Translations under genes and position numbers: made by a program
DNA from: Actinokineospora terrae
Lineage (GTDB): Bacteria; Actinomycetota; Actinomycetes; Mycobacteriales; Pseudonocardiaceae
Length of the DNA: 64,000 nt
Reading direction: 5' to 3'
Assembly (NCBI RefSeq): GCF_900111175.1
Contig: NZ_FOGI01000015.1
Span: 1-64,000 of the forward strand
Notes under the pieces: model-generated
Told to the model about the DNA's origin: nothing
What the model saw: the letters and a program-made list of their open reading frames with translations, nothing else
Databases searched by the model: none
Shown here: positions 1 to 7,532 of the stretch, piece by piece
Position numbering within the stretch: the first letter of the stretch is position 1
How the letters are laid out: every line of letters starts with the position of its first letter

Positions 1-306
1 TACCACGGCCACTTCAAGTGCAACCGCTCCCGCCTGACCGAGCTCCCCGCGCTCTGGGCCTACGCCAGGGACCTGTTCCAGACCCCCGGCTTCGGCGACA
101 CCGTCGACTTCGCCCAGATCAAGGAGCACTACTACGCGGTCCACCGCGACATCAACCCCACCGGCATCGTCCCCAAGGGCCCGGACCTGGCGACCTGGCT
201 GACCCCACACGGCCGCGAGTCCCTGGGCGGCACCCCCTTCGGCAACGGCACCCCGCCCGGCCCACCCCGCGAACCCGTCGACCCAGCGCACACCCCACTG
301 CCCTAA
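1..306 (+). CDS. C-terminal part of a glutathionyl-hydroquinone reductase-like (ECM4/YqjG family) protein, 5' end outside window
   Basis: The frame is open from base 1 and stops at TAA 304-306, giving the last 101 residues. The start of this fragment (YHGHFKCN, then a Leu/Arg-rich helix, DLFQTPGF, the HYYAVHRDINPTGIVPKGP block) matches the conserved C-terminal all-alpha domain of ECM4/YqjG proteins, which reduce glutathionyl-hydroquinones through an N-terminal active-site Cys that is not in this window. The last 30 residues are Gly/Pro-rich and not conserved. Actinomycetota generally make mycothiol rather than glutathione, so the physiological thiol is uncertain. The family call rests on the C-terminal motifs alone. 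Confidence 0.8.
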   Translation, partial: YHGHFKCNRSRLTELPALWAYARDLFQTPGFGDTVDFAQIKEHYYAVHRDINPTGIVPKGPDLATWLTPHGRESLGGTPFGNGTPPGPPREPVDPAHTPLP

Positions 307-371
307 CAGGAGCATCCACTGTGGATCGCGCCCGCTAGTGCGACCGCCCGTGGTGGAGGACCATCGGGCAG

Positions 372-1277
372 GTGGAGTGGATTGCCGAGTGCTCGGTCGA
401 GGCGCTGACGGAGGCCCTGCGGGTCGTCGCGCCCGAGTTGGTCGGGTTGCCGATCACCTTGCCCGACCTGGTGGGGCGGGACGACCCGCTGTGGCGGTCG
501 TCGAGTGCCGCCGTGGGGGAGGGGTTCGTGGCGAAGCTGGCGTGGTCGGCTCCGGCCGCGCGGCGACTGGCGCACGAGATCGGGGTGCTGACAGCCCTGT
601 CCGGCGTCCCGTTCCTCCCCGAGGTCGTCGCAGGCAGCACCGAGCCGGTGTTGCTCGTCACCAGGCGCGTGCCGGGGGAGTCGCTGTTCGCCGTCGTCGA
701 CTCGGTCGACCGTGATCACGCGGGCAGTGACCTGGCGAGGTTCCTCCGCGCACTGCACGACCCGGCCACGCGGGAACGGGTCGAGCAGGCGACAGGCGCC
801 CTGCCCCCACCCCGAGTCGAAGCCTCGACCGAGCAGGTCCGCGCCGGGCTAGGCCGATGGCTGCGACCCGACCAACGCGCCACCATCGCGACCTGGTGCG
901 ACTGGGCCGACGCCGTGCTGGCCACCCGCCTCGAGGCCGCGTTGGTGCACGCCGACCTGCACGGCGACAACCAGGTGTGGCGCGACGGCCGACTGCGCCT
1001 GGTCGTCGACTTCGAGACCGTCAGCGCGGCGGAACCGGAGTACGACCTGCGCGCCTTCCCCGACGTGGAGTTGCTCACGGCCACCGTGAGGCACTACGAG
1101 CGCCTGTCCGGTCGGGCGCTGTCGATCGACCGGATCATGGCCTGGCACCTGCGCGCCACCCTGGACGACGCCCTGTGGCGCACCGAGGCCGGAGTCCCGC
1201 TGCCCGACCACCGCACCCCGGCCGAGTGGGTCGACGACCTCGCCACCCGGTTCGCCGCGCTCGACGTCCACCCCTGA
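372..1277 (+). CDS. aminoglycoside phosphotransferase (APH)-fold small-molecule kinase
   Basis: This 301-residue protein has the kinase-like APH fold. The catalytic loop HxDxxxxN is H193, D195, N200 (LVHADLHGDN) and the metal-binding Asp is D213 in VVDFET. An ATP-binding N-lobe with FVAKLAWS near residue 55 precedes it. Families with this fold phosphorylate aminoglycosides, choline, homoserine or fructosamine, and the sequence does not tell which, so no resistance is claimed. The GTG start at 372 has a GGAGGA 11 bases upstream. It stands alone, about 50 bp ahead of an aldo/keto reductase gene on the same strand. Confidence 0.8.
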   Translation: MEWIAECSVEALTEALRVVAPELVGLPITLPDLVGRDDPLWRSSSAAVGEGFVAKLAWSAPAARRLAHEIGVLTALSGVPFLPEVVAGSTEPVLLVTRRVPGESLFAVVDSVDRDHAGSDLARFLRALHDPATRERVEQATGALPPPRVEASTEQVRAGLGRWLRPDQRATIATWCDWADAVLATRLEAALVHADLHGDNQVWRDGRLRLVVDFETVSAAEPEYDLRAFPDVELLTATVRHYERLSGRALSIDRIMAWHLRATLDDALWRTEAGVPLPDHRTPAEWVDDLATRFAALDVHP

Positions 1278-1326
1278 CGGGGAGGGTGCATCATCGAGGG
1301 CGGATCCTTTTGCGAACGGAGCGAAC

Positions 1327-2298
1327 GTGAAGCACGCCAAGCTGGGTGACCTGGTGGTCGGCCGCATCGGTCTGGGCGCGATGGGCATGTCCCACGGCTA
1401 CACCGGTGCGGGCAGCGACGACGCCGAGTCCATCCGCACCCTGCACCGGGCGCTGGAGTTGGGCGTCACGCTCATCGACACCGCCGAGGTCTACGGGCCC
1501 TACACCAACGAGGAGCTCGTCGGCCGGGCGCTGCGGGGTCGCCGTGACCAGGTCGTGCTGGCCACCAAGTTCGGCCTGATCTCCCACACCGGCCGCGGCG
1601 CCCCGGACAGCAGCCCGGCCACCATCCGCACCGCCGTCGAGGGCTCGCTCAAGCGCCTGGGCACGGACCACATCGACCTGTACTACCAGCACCGGGTCGA
1701 CCCGAACACCCCGATCGAGGACACCGTCGGCACGGTCGCCGAGCTGGTGGCCGAGGGCAAGGTCCGCCACATCGGCTTGTCCGAAGCGGGCGTGAACACG
1801 ATCCGGCGGGCGCACGCCGTGCACCCGATCACCGCGGTGCAGTCGGAGTACTCGCTGTGGACCCGCGACCCGGAGGAGGGGGTGCTGGCGCTGCTGCGCG
1901 AGCTGGGCATCGGGTTCGTCCCCTACTCGCCCCTGGGCCGCGGCTTCCTCACCGGCACGATCCGCTCACCCGAACAGCTCGACGCCGACGACTTCCGCAC
2001 CACCAACCCCCGCTTCACCGGCGAGAACTTCCACCGCAACGTGGCACTCGCCGACCAGGTCACCGGCATCGCGGCCGACATCGGCGCGACGCCTGCCCAG
2101 GTCGCCCTCGCCTGGCTGCTGACCAAGGGCGACACCATAGTCCCCATCCCCGGCACCAAGCGCGTGGCCCGCGTCGAGGAGAACGTCGCGGCGGACGGCG
2201 TCGACCTCACCGCCGAGCAGGTCGCCACGCTGGAAGGCCTGGCCCCGCCGTCCGGCGAGCACCACAACGAGCAGCAGATGCGGATGCTCGACCGATGA
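1327..2298 (+). CDS. aldo/keto reductase (IolS/AKR13-like)
   Basis: A 323-residue NADPH-dependent aldo/keto reductase. The catalytic tetrad is visible as D51, Y56, K80 and H121 (DTAEVY, ATKFG, YYQH). The C-terminal cofactor-binding segment (IVPIPGTKR followed by the VEENV helix) is present, so the barrel is complete. The substrate is unknown. The stop codon overlaps ATG 2295 in the next reductase frame, and the two genes probably form a two-gene operon of detoxifying reductases. Confidence 0.9.
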   Translation: MKHAKLGDLVVGRIGLGAMGMSHGYTGAGSDDAESIRTLHRALELGVTLIDTAEVYGPYTNEELVGRALRGRRDQVVLATKFGLISHTGRGAPDSSPATIRTAVEGSLKRLGTDHIDLYYQHRVDPNTPIEDTVGTVAELVAEGKVRHIGLSEAGVNTIRRAHAVHPITAVQSEYSLWTRDPEEGVLALLRELGIGFVPYSPLGRGFLTGTIRSPEQLDADDFRTTNPRFTGENFHRNVALADQVTGIAADIGATPAQVALAWLLTKGDTIVPIPGTKRVARVEENVAADGVDLTAEQVATLEGLAPPSGEHHNEQQMRMLDR

Positions 2299-2330
2299 CA
2301 CAGCAACCACCAGCTCGAAAGGGCACCGCC

Positions 2331-3182
2331 GTGCACAACGTCACCCTGAACAATGGCGTCGAGATGCCGGTCCTCGGCTTCGGCGTCTACCAGGTCCCGC
2401 CGGAGCAGACCGAGAAGGTCGTCACCGACGCCCTCGCCGCGGGCTACCGGTCGATCGACACGGCCGCCGCCTACGGCAACGAGGAAGCGGTGGGGCGCGC
2501 GATCAGGAACAGCGGCATTCCGCGCGAGGAGCTGTTCGTCACCACCAAGCTGTGGGTCCAGGACAACCCGGCCGAGGACAACACCCGGCGCGCCTTCGAC
2601 ACCTCGCTGCGCAAGCTGGGTCTCGACCACGTCGACCTGTACCTGATGCACCAGCCCTACCGCGACGTCCACGGCCAGTGGCGCGCCATGCAGGACCTGC
2701 ACCGCGAAGGCCTCGCCAAGGCGATCGGCGTGTCCAACTTCCACCCCGACCGGCTCGTCGACCTCACCGAGCACAACGAGATCACGCCCGCGGTGAACCA
2801 GATCGAGACCCACCCGTTCCACCAGCGCACCGCCGACCAGGGCCTCATGCGCGACCGCGGTGTCCAGATCGAGTCCTGGGGCCCGTTCGCCGAGGGCAAG
2901 AACGGCCTGTTCACCCACCCGGTGCTCAGCGGGATCGGCGAGGCGCACGGCAAGTCCGTGGCGCAGGTCGTGTTGCGCTGGCTGATCCAGCGCGACGTGG
3001 TGGTCATCCCCAAGTCCGTCCGCGCCGAGCGGATGGCCGAGAACCTCGACGTCTTCGACTTCGCGCTCACCGACGACCAGATGGCCCGCATCGCCACCCT
3101 GGACACCGGCGCCTCGCAGTTCTTCGACCACCGCGACCCCGGCATGACCATACAACTCGGCAACCACCGCCTGACCGACTGA
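2331..3182 (+). CDS. aldo/keto reductase (AKR5, 2,5-diketo-gluconate reductase-like)
   Basis: A 283-residue aldo/keto reductase of the short AKR5 type, opening LNNGVEMPVLGFG. The tetrad is D43, Y48, K73 and H107 (SIDTAAAYGNE, TTKLW, LMHQP), with IPKSVRAERMAEN as the NADPH-binding segment. The GTG start at 2331 is preferred because an AAGGG lies about 8 bases upstream and the protein then begins exactly at the family's N-terminus. The in-frame ATG 2295, which overlaps the upstream stop, would add 12 residues. It is translated with the preceding reductase. Confidence 0.9.
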   Translation: MHNVTLNNGVEMPVLGFGVYQVPPEQTEKVVTDALAAGYRSIDTAAAYGNEEAVGRAIRNSGIPREELFVTTKLWVQDNPAEDNTRRAFDTSLRKLGLDHVDLYLMHQPYRDVHGQWRAMQDLHREGLAKAIGVSNFHPDRLVDLTEHNEITPAVNQIETHPFHQRTADQGLMRDRGVQIESWGPFAEGKNGLFTHPVLSGIGEAHGKSVAQVVLRWLIQRDVVVIPKSVRAERMAENLDVFDFALTDDQMARIATLDTGASQFFDHRDPGMTIQLGNHRLTD

Positions 3183-3186
3183 CCCC

Positions 3187-3519
3187 TCACACTGCCGTGG
3201 TCCGGTCTTCGGCCAGGGCGAGCACGTGGTCCAGGCTGGCCGCGGCGATGGCTCGGCGGACAGCACTGCCCGGCGGGCTGACCGTGATCAACCTCTGCCC
3301 GGTCGTCCGGGTCCGCTGGTTCGCCGCGACCAGCACGGCGAGGCCCGCGGAGGCGAGGAACGTCACCTCGGTGAGGTCGATGACCACGACCGGGGCGCCT
3401 GAGTCCCGGGCAAGGGCGTCGGTCAGGATCGCAGCGGTGCTCGTGTCGATCTCGCCGCGCGCGTGCAGGACGGTGCGTTCGGATGTCTGTTCGGCCGACA
3501 CGGCGAACGGGGTGGACAT
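3187..3519 (-). CDS. STAS-domain anti-sigma factor antagonist
   Basis: A 110-residue single STAS domain like SpoIIAA/RsbV. It has the beta-strand core (VVVIDLTEVTFL) and the conserved phosphorylatable serine S57 in the ASAGL loop. Such proteins bind and sequester an anti-sigma kinase when unphosphorylated, freeing an alternative sigma factor. No cognate kinase or sigma gene is nearby, so its partner is unknown. It lies downstream of hsp20 on the same strand, behind a strong hairpin at 3562-3596, and ends tail-to-tail with the aldo/keto reductase, 4 bp apart. Confidence 0.88.
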   Translation of the reverse strand: MSTPFAVSAEQTSERTVLHARGEIDTSTAAILTDALARDSGAPVVVIDLTEVTFLASAGLAVLVAANQRTRTTGQRLITVSPPGSAVRRAIAAASLDHVLALAEDRTTAV

Positions 3520-3561
3520 GTCGGCTCCCTCCGGTCCGCGGGACGTGGGGCGGCTGGCCGG

Positions 3562-3596
3562 GGGAGGGGCCGGGGAACTGGGCTTCGGCCCCTCCC
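3562..3596 (-). terminator. hairpin downstream of hsp20
   Basis: A perfect 10-bp stem (GGGAGGGGCC pairing with GGCCCCTCCC) encloses a 15-base loop, 8 bp after the hsp20 stop in its direction of transcription. There is no U-tract, as is usual in this GC range. It probably ends or attenuates the hsp20 transcript before the STAS gene. Confidence 0.65.
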
Positions 3597-3603
3597 GCTC
3601 GCG

Positions 3604-4044
3604 TCAGGCGTTGATGACCTTCTGGTCGTCGGCCGGTGCGGTGATGGCGATCTTGCGCGGCTTGGCCCGCTCGGCGACGGGGATGCGCAGGGTCAGCACG
3701 CCGTGCTCGTAGGCGGCGCTGACGCGGTCGGTGTCGAGTGCGTCGCCGAGGAACAGTTGCCTGCTGAACACGCCGGTGGGGCGTTCGGAGATCTGGTACT
3801 CGACGCCCTCGGCGGTCTCGTGTGGCCTGCGTTCGGCCCGGACGGTGAGCACGTTGCGCTCGATGTCGAGGTCGATCGCGTCCGGGTCCACGCCGGGCAG
3901 GTCGAAGGTCACCACGAACTCGTCGCCCGCGCGGTAGGCGTCCACCGGCATCGAGGCCGGTCGGGACCACGTCCCCTGGGCGCCCGCGAGCACCTGCTGG
4001 GCGATGCGGTCGAACTCCCGGAACGGGTCGGTGCGCATCAACAT
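3604..4044 (-). CDS. Hsp20/alpha-crystallin small heat-shock protein (Hsp18-type)
   Basis: A 146-residue small heat-shock chaperone. The alpha-crystallin domain spans about residues 35-135, from YRAGDEFVVTFDLPGVDPD to the A-x-x-x-G-V-L signature (AAYEHGVLTLRIPVAE). The N-terminal FREFDR helix is typical of actinobacterial Hsp18. The ATG at 4044 is set by an excellent AGGAGG 7 bases upstream. It holds unfolding proteins as an ATP-independent oligomer. It is transcribed divergently from the regulator gene at 4202, and the shared region carries RheA-like operator repeats, so heat-controlled repression is likely. Confidence 0.93.
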   Translation of the reverse strand: MLMRTDPFREFDRIAQQVLAGAQGTWSRPASMPVDAYRAGDEFVVTFDLPGVDPDAIDLDIERNVLTVRAERRPHETAEGVEYQISERPTGVFSRQLFLGDALDTDRVSAAYEHGVLTLRIPVAERAKPRKIAITAPADDQKVINA

Positions 4045-4088
4045 CGTTCCACCTCCTGGTTGTCCGTCTGTCGTCAACGCGCACCACA

Positions 4089-4117
4089 GTTCTAACACGT
4101 CGTCTGATGGATGACAA
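4089..4117 (-). promoter_or_regulatory. hsp20 promoter with RheA-like operator
   Basis: On the minus strand, TTGTCA (4117-4112) and TAGAAC (4094-4089) are separated by exactly 17 bp, a good housekeeping-type promoter for hsp20. An inverted repeat CGTCGTC-N5-GATGACA at 4098-4116 overlaps the -35 and spacer. It matches the RheA operator described for the Streptomyces hsp18 gene (TGTCATC-N5-GATGACA) in one full half-site and 5 of 7 bases in the other. This position would let a repressor block RNA polymerase. Confidence 0.6.
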
Positions 4118-4170
4118 GTGTTGCGTCGCTTTGACGATGACAATCCGTGTGTCGTCGGTTCGCGGTATGG

Positions 4171-4189
4171 TGTCGTCCTGACGACGACG
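4171..4189 (+). promoter_or_regulatory. second RheA-like operator, in front of the regulator gene
   Basis: TGTCGTC-N5-GACGACG has the same spacing as the hsp20 operator and lies 12 bp before the regulator start at 4202. Further half-sites TGTCGTC at 4069-4075 and 4150-4156, and GATGACA at 4136-4142, fill the divergent region. This suggests autoregulation and cooperative binding. Confidence 0.5.
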
Positions 4190-4201
4190 AATGAGGTCTT
4201 G

Positions 4202-4831
4202 ATGGACGTCGACCGGGACGACGCGCGGTCGCACCTGCGCGAGGGGCCGAGTGGCCGCGACGACGCGCTCGGCGATCTGGCGCTGGTGCACGCGGTCGCC
4301 GAGCACGAGACGGCGGGCAGCGAGGACCTGCTGGCCGCGCTCACGCTGCTGCGCCACCTGCGCGACGAGCTCGCCGGGTGGGAACCCCGGCTCATCGAGG
4401 CCGCGCGGGAGGCCGGGGTCAGCTGGGCGCGCATCGCGCCCGCGCTCGGTGTCGCCAGCAGGCAGGCCGCCGAACGCCGCTACCTGCGGATCCGGCCGGA
4501 CGGCACGACGACGAGCACCGGTGAGGAGCGGGTCCGCGCCGAACGCGACCGCCGCGCGGGCGACAAGGCGGTACTGCGCTGGGCCCGCGACAACGCCGTC
4601 CTGCTCCGCAGACTCGCCGCCGCGGTCAGCCTCATCGACGACCTCGACCACACCGGCCAACGCACCGTCGACCACGTCACCACCGCCCTCGGCGCCTCCG
4701 ACACCGCCGACCTGCTCACCCCCCTCACCAACGCGGGCCCACACCTGCGCGACGCCCACCCCGACCTCGCCGACCGCATCACCGCCGTCACCGACCAACT
4801 CGACCGCGCCCGCCACGACGCCGGTTCATGA
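4202..4831 (+). CDS. HTH regulator of hsp18/hsp20 (RheA-like)
   Basis: A 209-residue mostly helical cytoplasmic protein. A likely helix-turn-helix lies near residues 70-95 (VSWARIAPALGVASRQAAERRY), followed by an Arg-rich stretch and helical C-terminal segments that could dimerise. It is divergent from hsp20, as expected for the heat-shock repressor of hsp18. ATG 4202 is chosen over the in-frame upstream codon at 4118 because the longer form would read through the operator and promoter region. The name is based on context plus the HTH; thermosensing is inferred from what is known of RheA. Confidence 0.7.
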   Translation: MDVDRDDARSHLREGPSGRDDALGDLALVHAVAEHETAGSEDLLAALTLLRHLRDELAGWEPRLIEAAREAGVSWARIAPALGVASRQAAERRYLRIRPDGTTTSTGEERVRAERDRRAGDKAVLRWARDNAVLLRRLAAAVSLIDDLDHTGQRTVDHVTTALGASDTADLLTPLTNAGPHLRDAHPDLADRITAVTDQLDRARHDAGS

Positions 4832-4962
4832 CCGCCCCCCGGGTGCGGTGGTGATGTTCGCCCAGTCCCGCGACGTCCGGTGGATCGAGCAGGGCGAGGA
4901 CGCGCCCGGGTGGACCACGAGTTGGGGCGATCGGCCGGGCGAGTGTTGCCGATCCTGGCAGG

Positions 4963-5895
4963 ATGGCGGAGGTCGTGCGAGAGGAGCGGGTCGTGCGGGT
5001 GGCGGTGGTCCAGGCGGCGGCGCCGTTGTGCGAGTTGGCTAGCGGGCTCGACCTGTTCGAGGTCTTGTTGCGCCGGGCGCGGGATGGCGGGGCGGAGCTC
5101 GTGGTGTTCCCGGAGGCGTTCCTCGGCGGCTACCCCAAGGGCGCGACGTTCGGTGCGACGGTTGGTGATCGCACGCTGGAGGGGCGTTCGCTGTTCGCGC
5201 GCTACCGCAGGTCGGCCATCGAGGTACCCGGCGAGCCGTTCGACCGGGTGCGCGCGGCCGTGGCGGCGGCGGGGTGCCTGGTCGTGGTTGGCGTGGTCGA
5301 GCGCTCGGGGCACAGCCTCTACTGCTCGTCGCTGCTGTTCGACCACACGGGCGCTCTGCTCGGCCACCACCGCAAGCTGATGCCCACCGGCGTCGAGCGC
5401 GTGATCTGGGGCCAAGGCGACGGCTCCGACATCGCGGTCGTCCCCACCGACCTCGGTCGTATCGGCATGGCCATCTGCTGGGAGAGCTACATGCCGCTCT
5501 ACCGCGCCGCGCTCTACGAGCAGGGGGTCGAGTTCTACTGCGCGCCGACCGTCGATGCCCGCGAGGTCTGGACGGCGACCATGCGGCACATCGCCGTCGA
5601 GGGGCGGTGTTTTGTGCTGTCGGCCAACCAGTACGCCACCCCCGCCGACTACCCCCTCGCCGGGCCGGAGCAGCCGATGATCAACGGCGGCAGCTGCGTC
5701 GTCGACCCGTTCGGCGAGCTGCTGGCAGGCCCGGTGTTCGGCCGGGCCGACCTGCTCATCACCGACATCGACCGCGGCCAACTCGACGGCGCCTACCTCG
5801 ACCTGGACGTCTCCGGCCACTACTCCCGTCCCGACCTCCTCCGCCTCGACCGCACCCCAACACCGGCCCGCGCTACACGACCGGATCCGGACTGA
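4963..5895 (+). CDS. nitrilase-superfamily carbon-nitrogen hydrolase (aliphatic nitrilase type)
   Basis: A 310-residue hydrolase with the full Glu-Lys-Cys triad: E51 (VVFPEAFLGGYPKG), K138 (HHRKLMPT) and C172 (AICWESYMPLYR). The CWE motif and the GGYPKG loop are those of true nitrilases, which convert nitriles to carboxylic acids and ammonia, rather than amidases. GTG 4993, preceded by GAGAGGAG, is an alternative start that would begin the protein with RVAVVQAA as in many homologues. The gene overlaps the convergent amidase gene by 23 bp at the 3' end. Confidence 0.88.
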   Translation: MAEVVREERVVRVAVVQAAAPLCELASGLDLFEVLLRRARDGGAELVVFPEAFLGGYPKGATFGATVGDRTLEGRSLFARYRRSAIEVPGEPFDRVRAAVAAAGCLVVVGVVERSGHSLYCSSLLFDHTGALLGHHRKLMPTGVERVIWGQGDGSDIAVVPTDLGRIGMAICWESYMPLYRAALYEQGVEFYCAPTVDAREVWTATMRHIAVEGRCFVLSANQYATPADYPLAGPEQPMINGGSCVVDPFGELLAGPVFGRADLLITDIDRGQLDGAYLDLDVSGHYSRPDLLRLDRTPTPARATRPDPD

Positions 5896-6838
5896 ACCGA
5901 GCCGTCCTCGGATCACGCTCGGTACCCAGCCGCCGCACCAGCGGTCCGTACAGCTCAGGCCGACGCGCCGCCAGCCACCGGCGCCCGGTGGACAGCGGAA
6001 CCAGGCCCAGCTCGGCGTCGGCCAGCACCAGCTCGTCGCCCGCGGCCCAGGTCTCCGCCACGACGCGGCCGTAGGGGTCGATGACCATGCTGTTGCCGGT
6101 GCGGACCTCGTCATCATCGCGGCCGACACCGTTGGCGAAGACCACGAACAGGCCGTTGTCGTGCGCACGCGACGGCAGCCACCGCATCAACCACTCCCGC
6201 CCGTTGGCGCCGCGGAAGGCGTCCTCGACGGCACGGGGGTCGCTGTCGCGGTTCTCCCACACCGACAGCGGGATGGGCTTCATGCCGTGCGGGCTGCGCG
6301 AGTGCGTGCCCCCGGTCTGGTGCGGCGCCAGCAGCACGGTCGCACCCGCCAACGCGCAGGCCCGCACGTTCTCGACCAGGTTGTTGTCGTAGCAGATCAG
6401 GATCGCCATCCGCACGGACCACGGCGTGTCGAACACCGTGTAGCCCGCCCCGCTGGAGATGGCCTCGTGTTCGAACGCGTGGAGTTTGCGGTGCACGTGG
6501 ACCGCGCCATCCGGCAGGCACACGGCGTAGGAGTTGAACAGCTGCTCGCCCGCGCTCTCCAGCAAGCCCGCGCCGACGCCGATCCCCAACTCGGCGGCGA
6601 GCTCCCGCAGCGCGCCCACCAGCGGTCCGTCCGCGGGTTCGGCCAGGTCCCGCAGTTCCCCGACCGTGCGGCGGCGCAGGTGCCAGTAGCCCACCAGGCA
6701 CATCTCCGGACACACCACCAGCCGAGCCCCCGCCTCAGCCGCCGCGACGGCGAACCGCGTCACCCGCGCCAGGTTGTACGCCTTGTCGCCGTCGCGGTGC
6801 TCGAACTGCACCGCACCCACCCTCAGCACCTCGGTCAT
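5873..6838 (-). CDS. nitrilase-superfamily amidase/carbamoylase
   Basis: A 321-residue C-N hydrolase with triad E45 (VCPEMCLVGY), K118 (HRKLH) and C149 (ILICYDNN). The CYD motif rather than CWE points to an amidase or N-carbamoyl hydrolase branch. ATG 6838 begins at MTEVLRVGAVQFEH, the natural family N-terminus. Its 3' end overlaps the plus-strand nitrilase tail-to-tail by 23 bp. A nitrilase and an amidase side by side could act one after the other on nitrile-derived nitrogen, but no shared transcript is possible. Confidence 0.87.
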   Translation of the reverse strand: MTEVLRVGAVQFEHRDGDKAYNLARVTRFAVAAAEAGARLVVCPEMCLVGYWHLRRRTVGELRDLAEPADGPLVGALRELAAELGIGVGAGLLESAGEQLFNSYAVCLPDGAVHVHRKLHAFEHEAISSGAGYTVFDTPWSVRMAILICYDNNLVENVRACALAGATVLLAPHQTGGTHSRSPHGMKPIPLSVWENRDSDPRAVEDAFRGANGREWLMRWLPSRAHDNGLFVVFANGVGRDDDEVRTGNSMVIDPYGRVVAETWAAGDELVLADAELGLVPLSTGRRWLAARRPELYGPLVRRLGTERDPRTARFSPDPVV

Positions 6839-6918
6839 GGCTGCAGCCAACCGCACTCCCGCCACCGCTGTCGACCCACCCGACTGTCCTAAGAGGACGT
6901 GCCTGCCGCGGAAGGCTC

Positions 6919-7410
6919 GTGTACACCCGGGCGGTCGTCGACGCCGCGCGGGCCGCCGGGGTGACGGTGATGCACGCCCCGATCACCTTCACCGCGGGCT
7001 ACAACGAGATCTCCGCGCACCCGTACGGCATCCTCAAGGGCGTGGTGGACGGCAACGCGTTAGTCAAGGGCGAATGGGGCGCGGCGATCGTCGACGACCT
7101 CGCCCCGGCCGAGGGGGACATCGTGGTCGAGGGCAAGCGCGGGTTGGACACCTTCGCCAGCACCAACCTCGACTTCATCCTGCGCAGCAAGGGGATCACC
7201 ACGATCGTCCTCGGCGGCTTCCTCACCAACTGCTGCGTCGAGTCCACCATGCGCACCGGCTACGAGAACGGCTACCGGGTGATCACCCTCACCGACTGCG
7301 TCGCTGCCACCTCCGCCGCCGAGCACGAGAACGCCATCACCTACGACTACCCGATGTTCTCCCTCCCGGTCCGCGCCGCCGACGTCGTGGCGGCACTCGG
7401 CCGCTCCTGA
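6919..7410 (+). pseudogene. 5'-truncated isochorismatase-family cysteine hydrolase
   Basis: The 163 residues from GTG 6919 match the middle and end of isochorismatase-like hydrolases. The segment HPYGILKGVVDGNALVKG, the Lys in VVEGKRG and the nucleophilic Cys in GGFLTNCCVEST are all present. The N-terminal strand with the catalytic Asp (usually DxQNDF) is missing: homology begins abruptly at VVDAARAAGV, only 80 bp from the divergent amidase start, which leaves no room for it. No good ribosome-binding site precedes the GTG. A 5' deletion remnant is the simplest reading. A short functional form cannot be excluded. Confidence 0.7.
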
Positions 7411-7416
7411 CCCGAC

Positions 7417-7454
7417 CACTTCAGTGGGCCCGGCCACCCGGGCCCTCTGAAGTG
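7417..7454. terminator. strong hairpin after the truncated hydrolase
   Basis: A 17-bp stem with one mismatch (CACTTCAGTGGGCCCGG against CCGGGCCCTCTGAAGTG) and a 4-base loop follows the stop at 7410 by 6 bp. It separates this remnant from the promoter region of the island that begins at 7533. Confidence 0.7.
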
Positions 7455-7469
7455 ACCCGCGTCACTGGC

Positions 7470-7490
7470 GATTGTCGGCAATCGACAATC
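7470..7490. promoter_or_regulatory. perfect palindromic operator upstream of the Gfo/Idh operon
   Basis: GATTGTCG and CGACAATC are perfect 8-bp inverted arms separated by 5 bp, ending 42 bp before the ATG at 7533. The TTGTC/GACAA arms with a short spacer are typical in size and shape of GntR/FCD-family operators, and such a regulator (13161-13799) is the last gene of the same operon. Autoregulation through this site is therefore likely but unproven. Confidence 0.6.
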
Positions 7491-7532
7491 GGCCTAGCGT
7501 CAGCCCCCTCGGGGTCGGTGAGAGGAGCCGGG

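Noticed and set aside
4089..4189. HAIR or CIRCE heat-shock elements
   Set aside because: Neither the HspR CTTGAGT-N7-ACTCAAG nor the HrcA TTAGCACTC-N9-GAGTGCTAA pattern is present; the repeats fit the RheA type.
2657..4816. A 719-residue open frame on the minus strand across aldo/keto reductase, hsp20 and regulator genes
   Set aside because: Low-complexity Arg/Gly composition and complete overlap with three well-supported genes.
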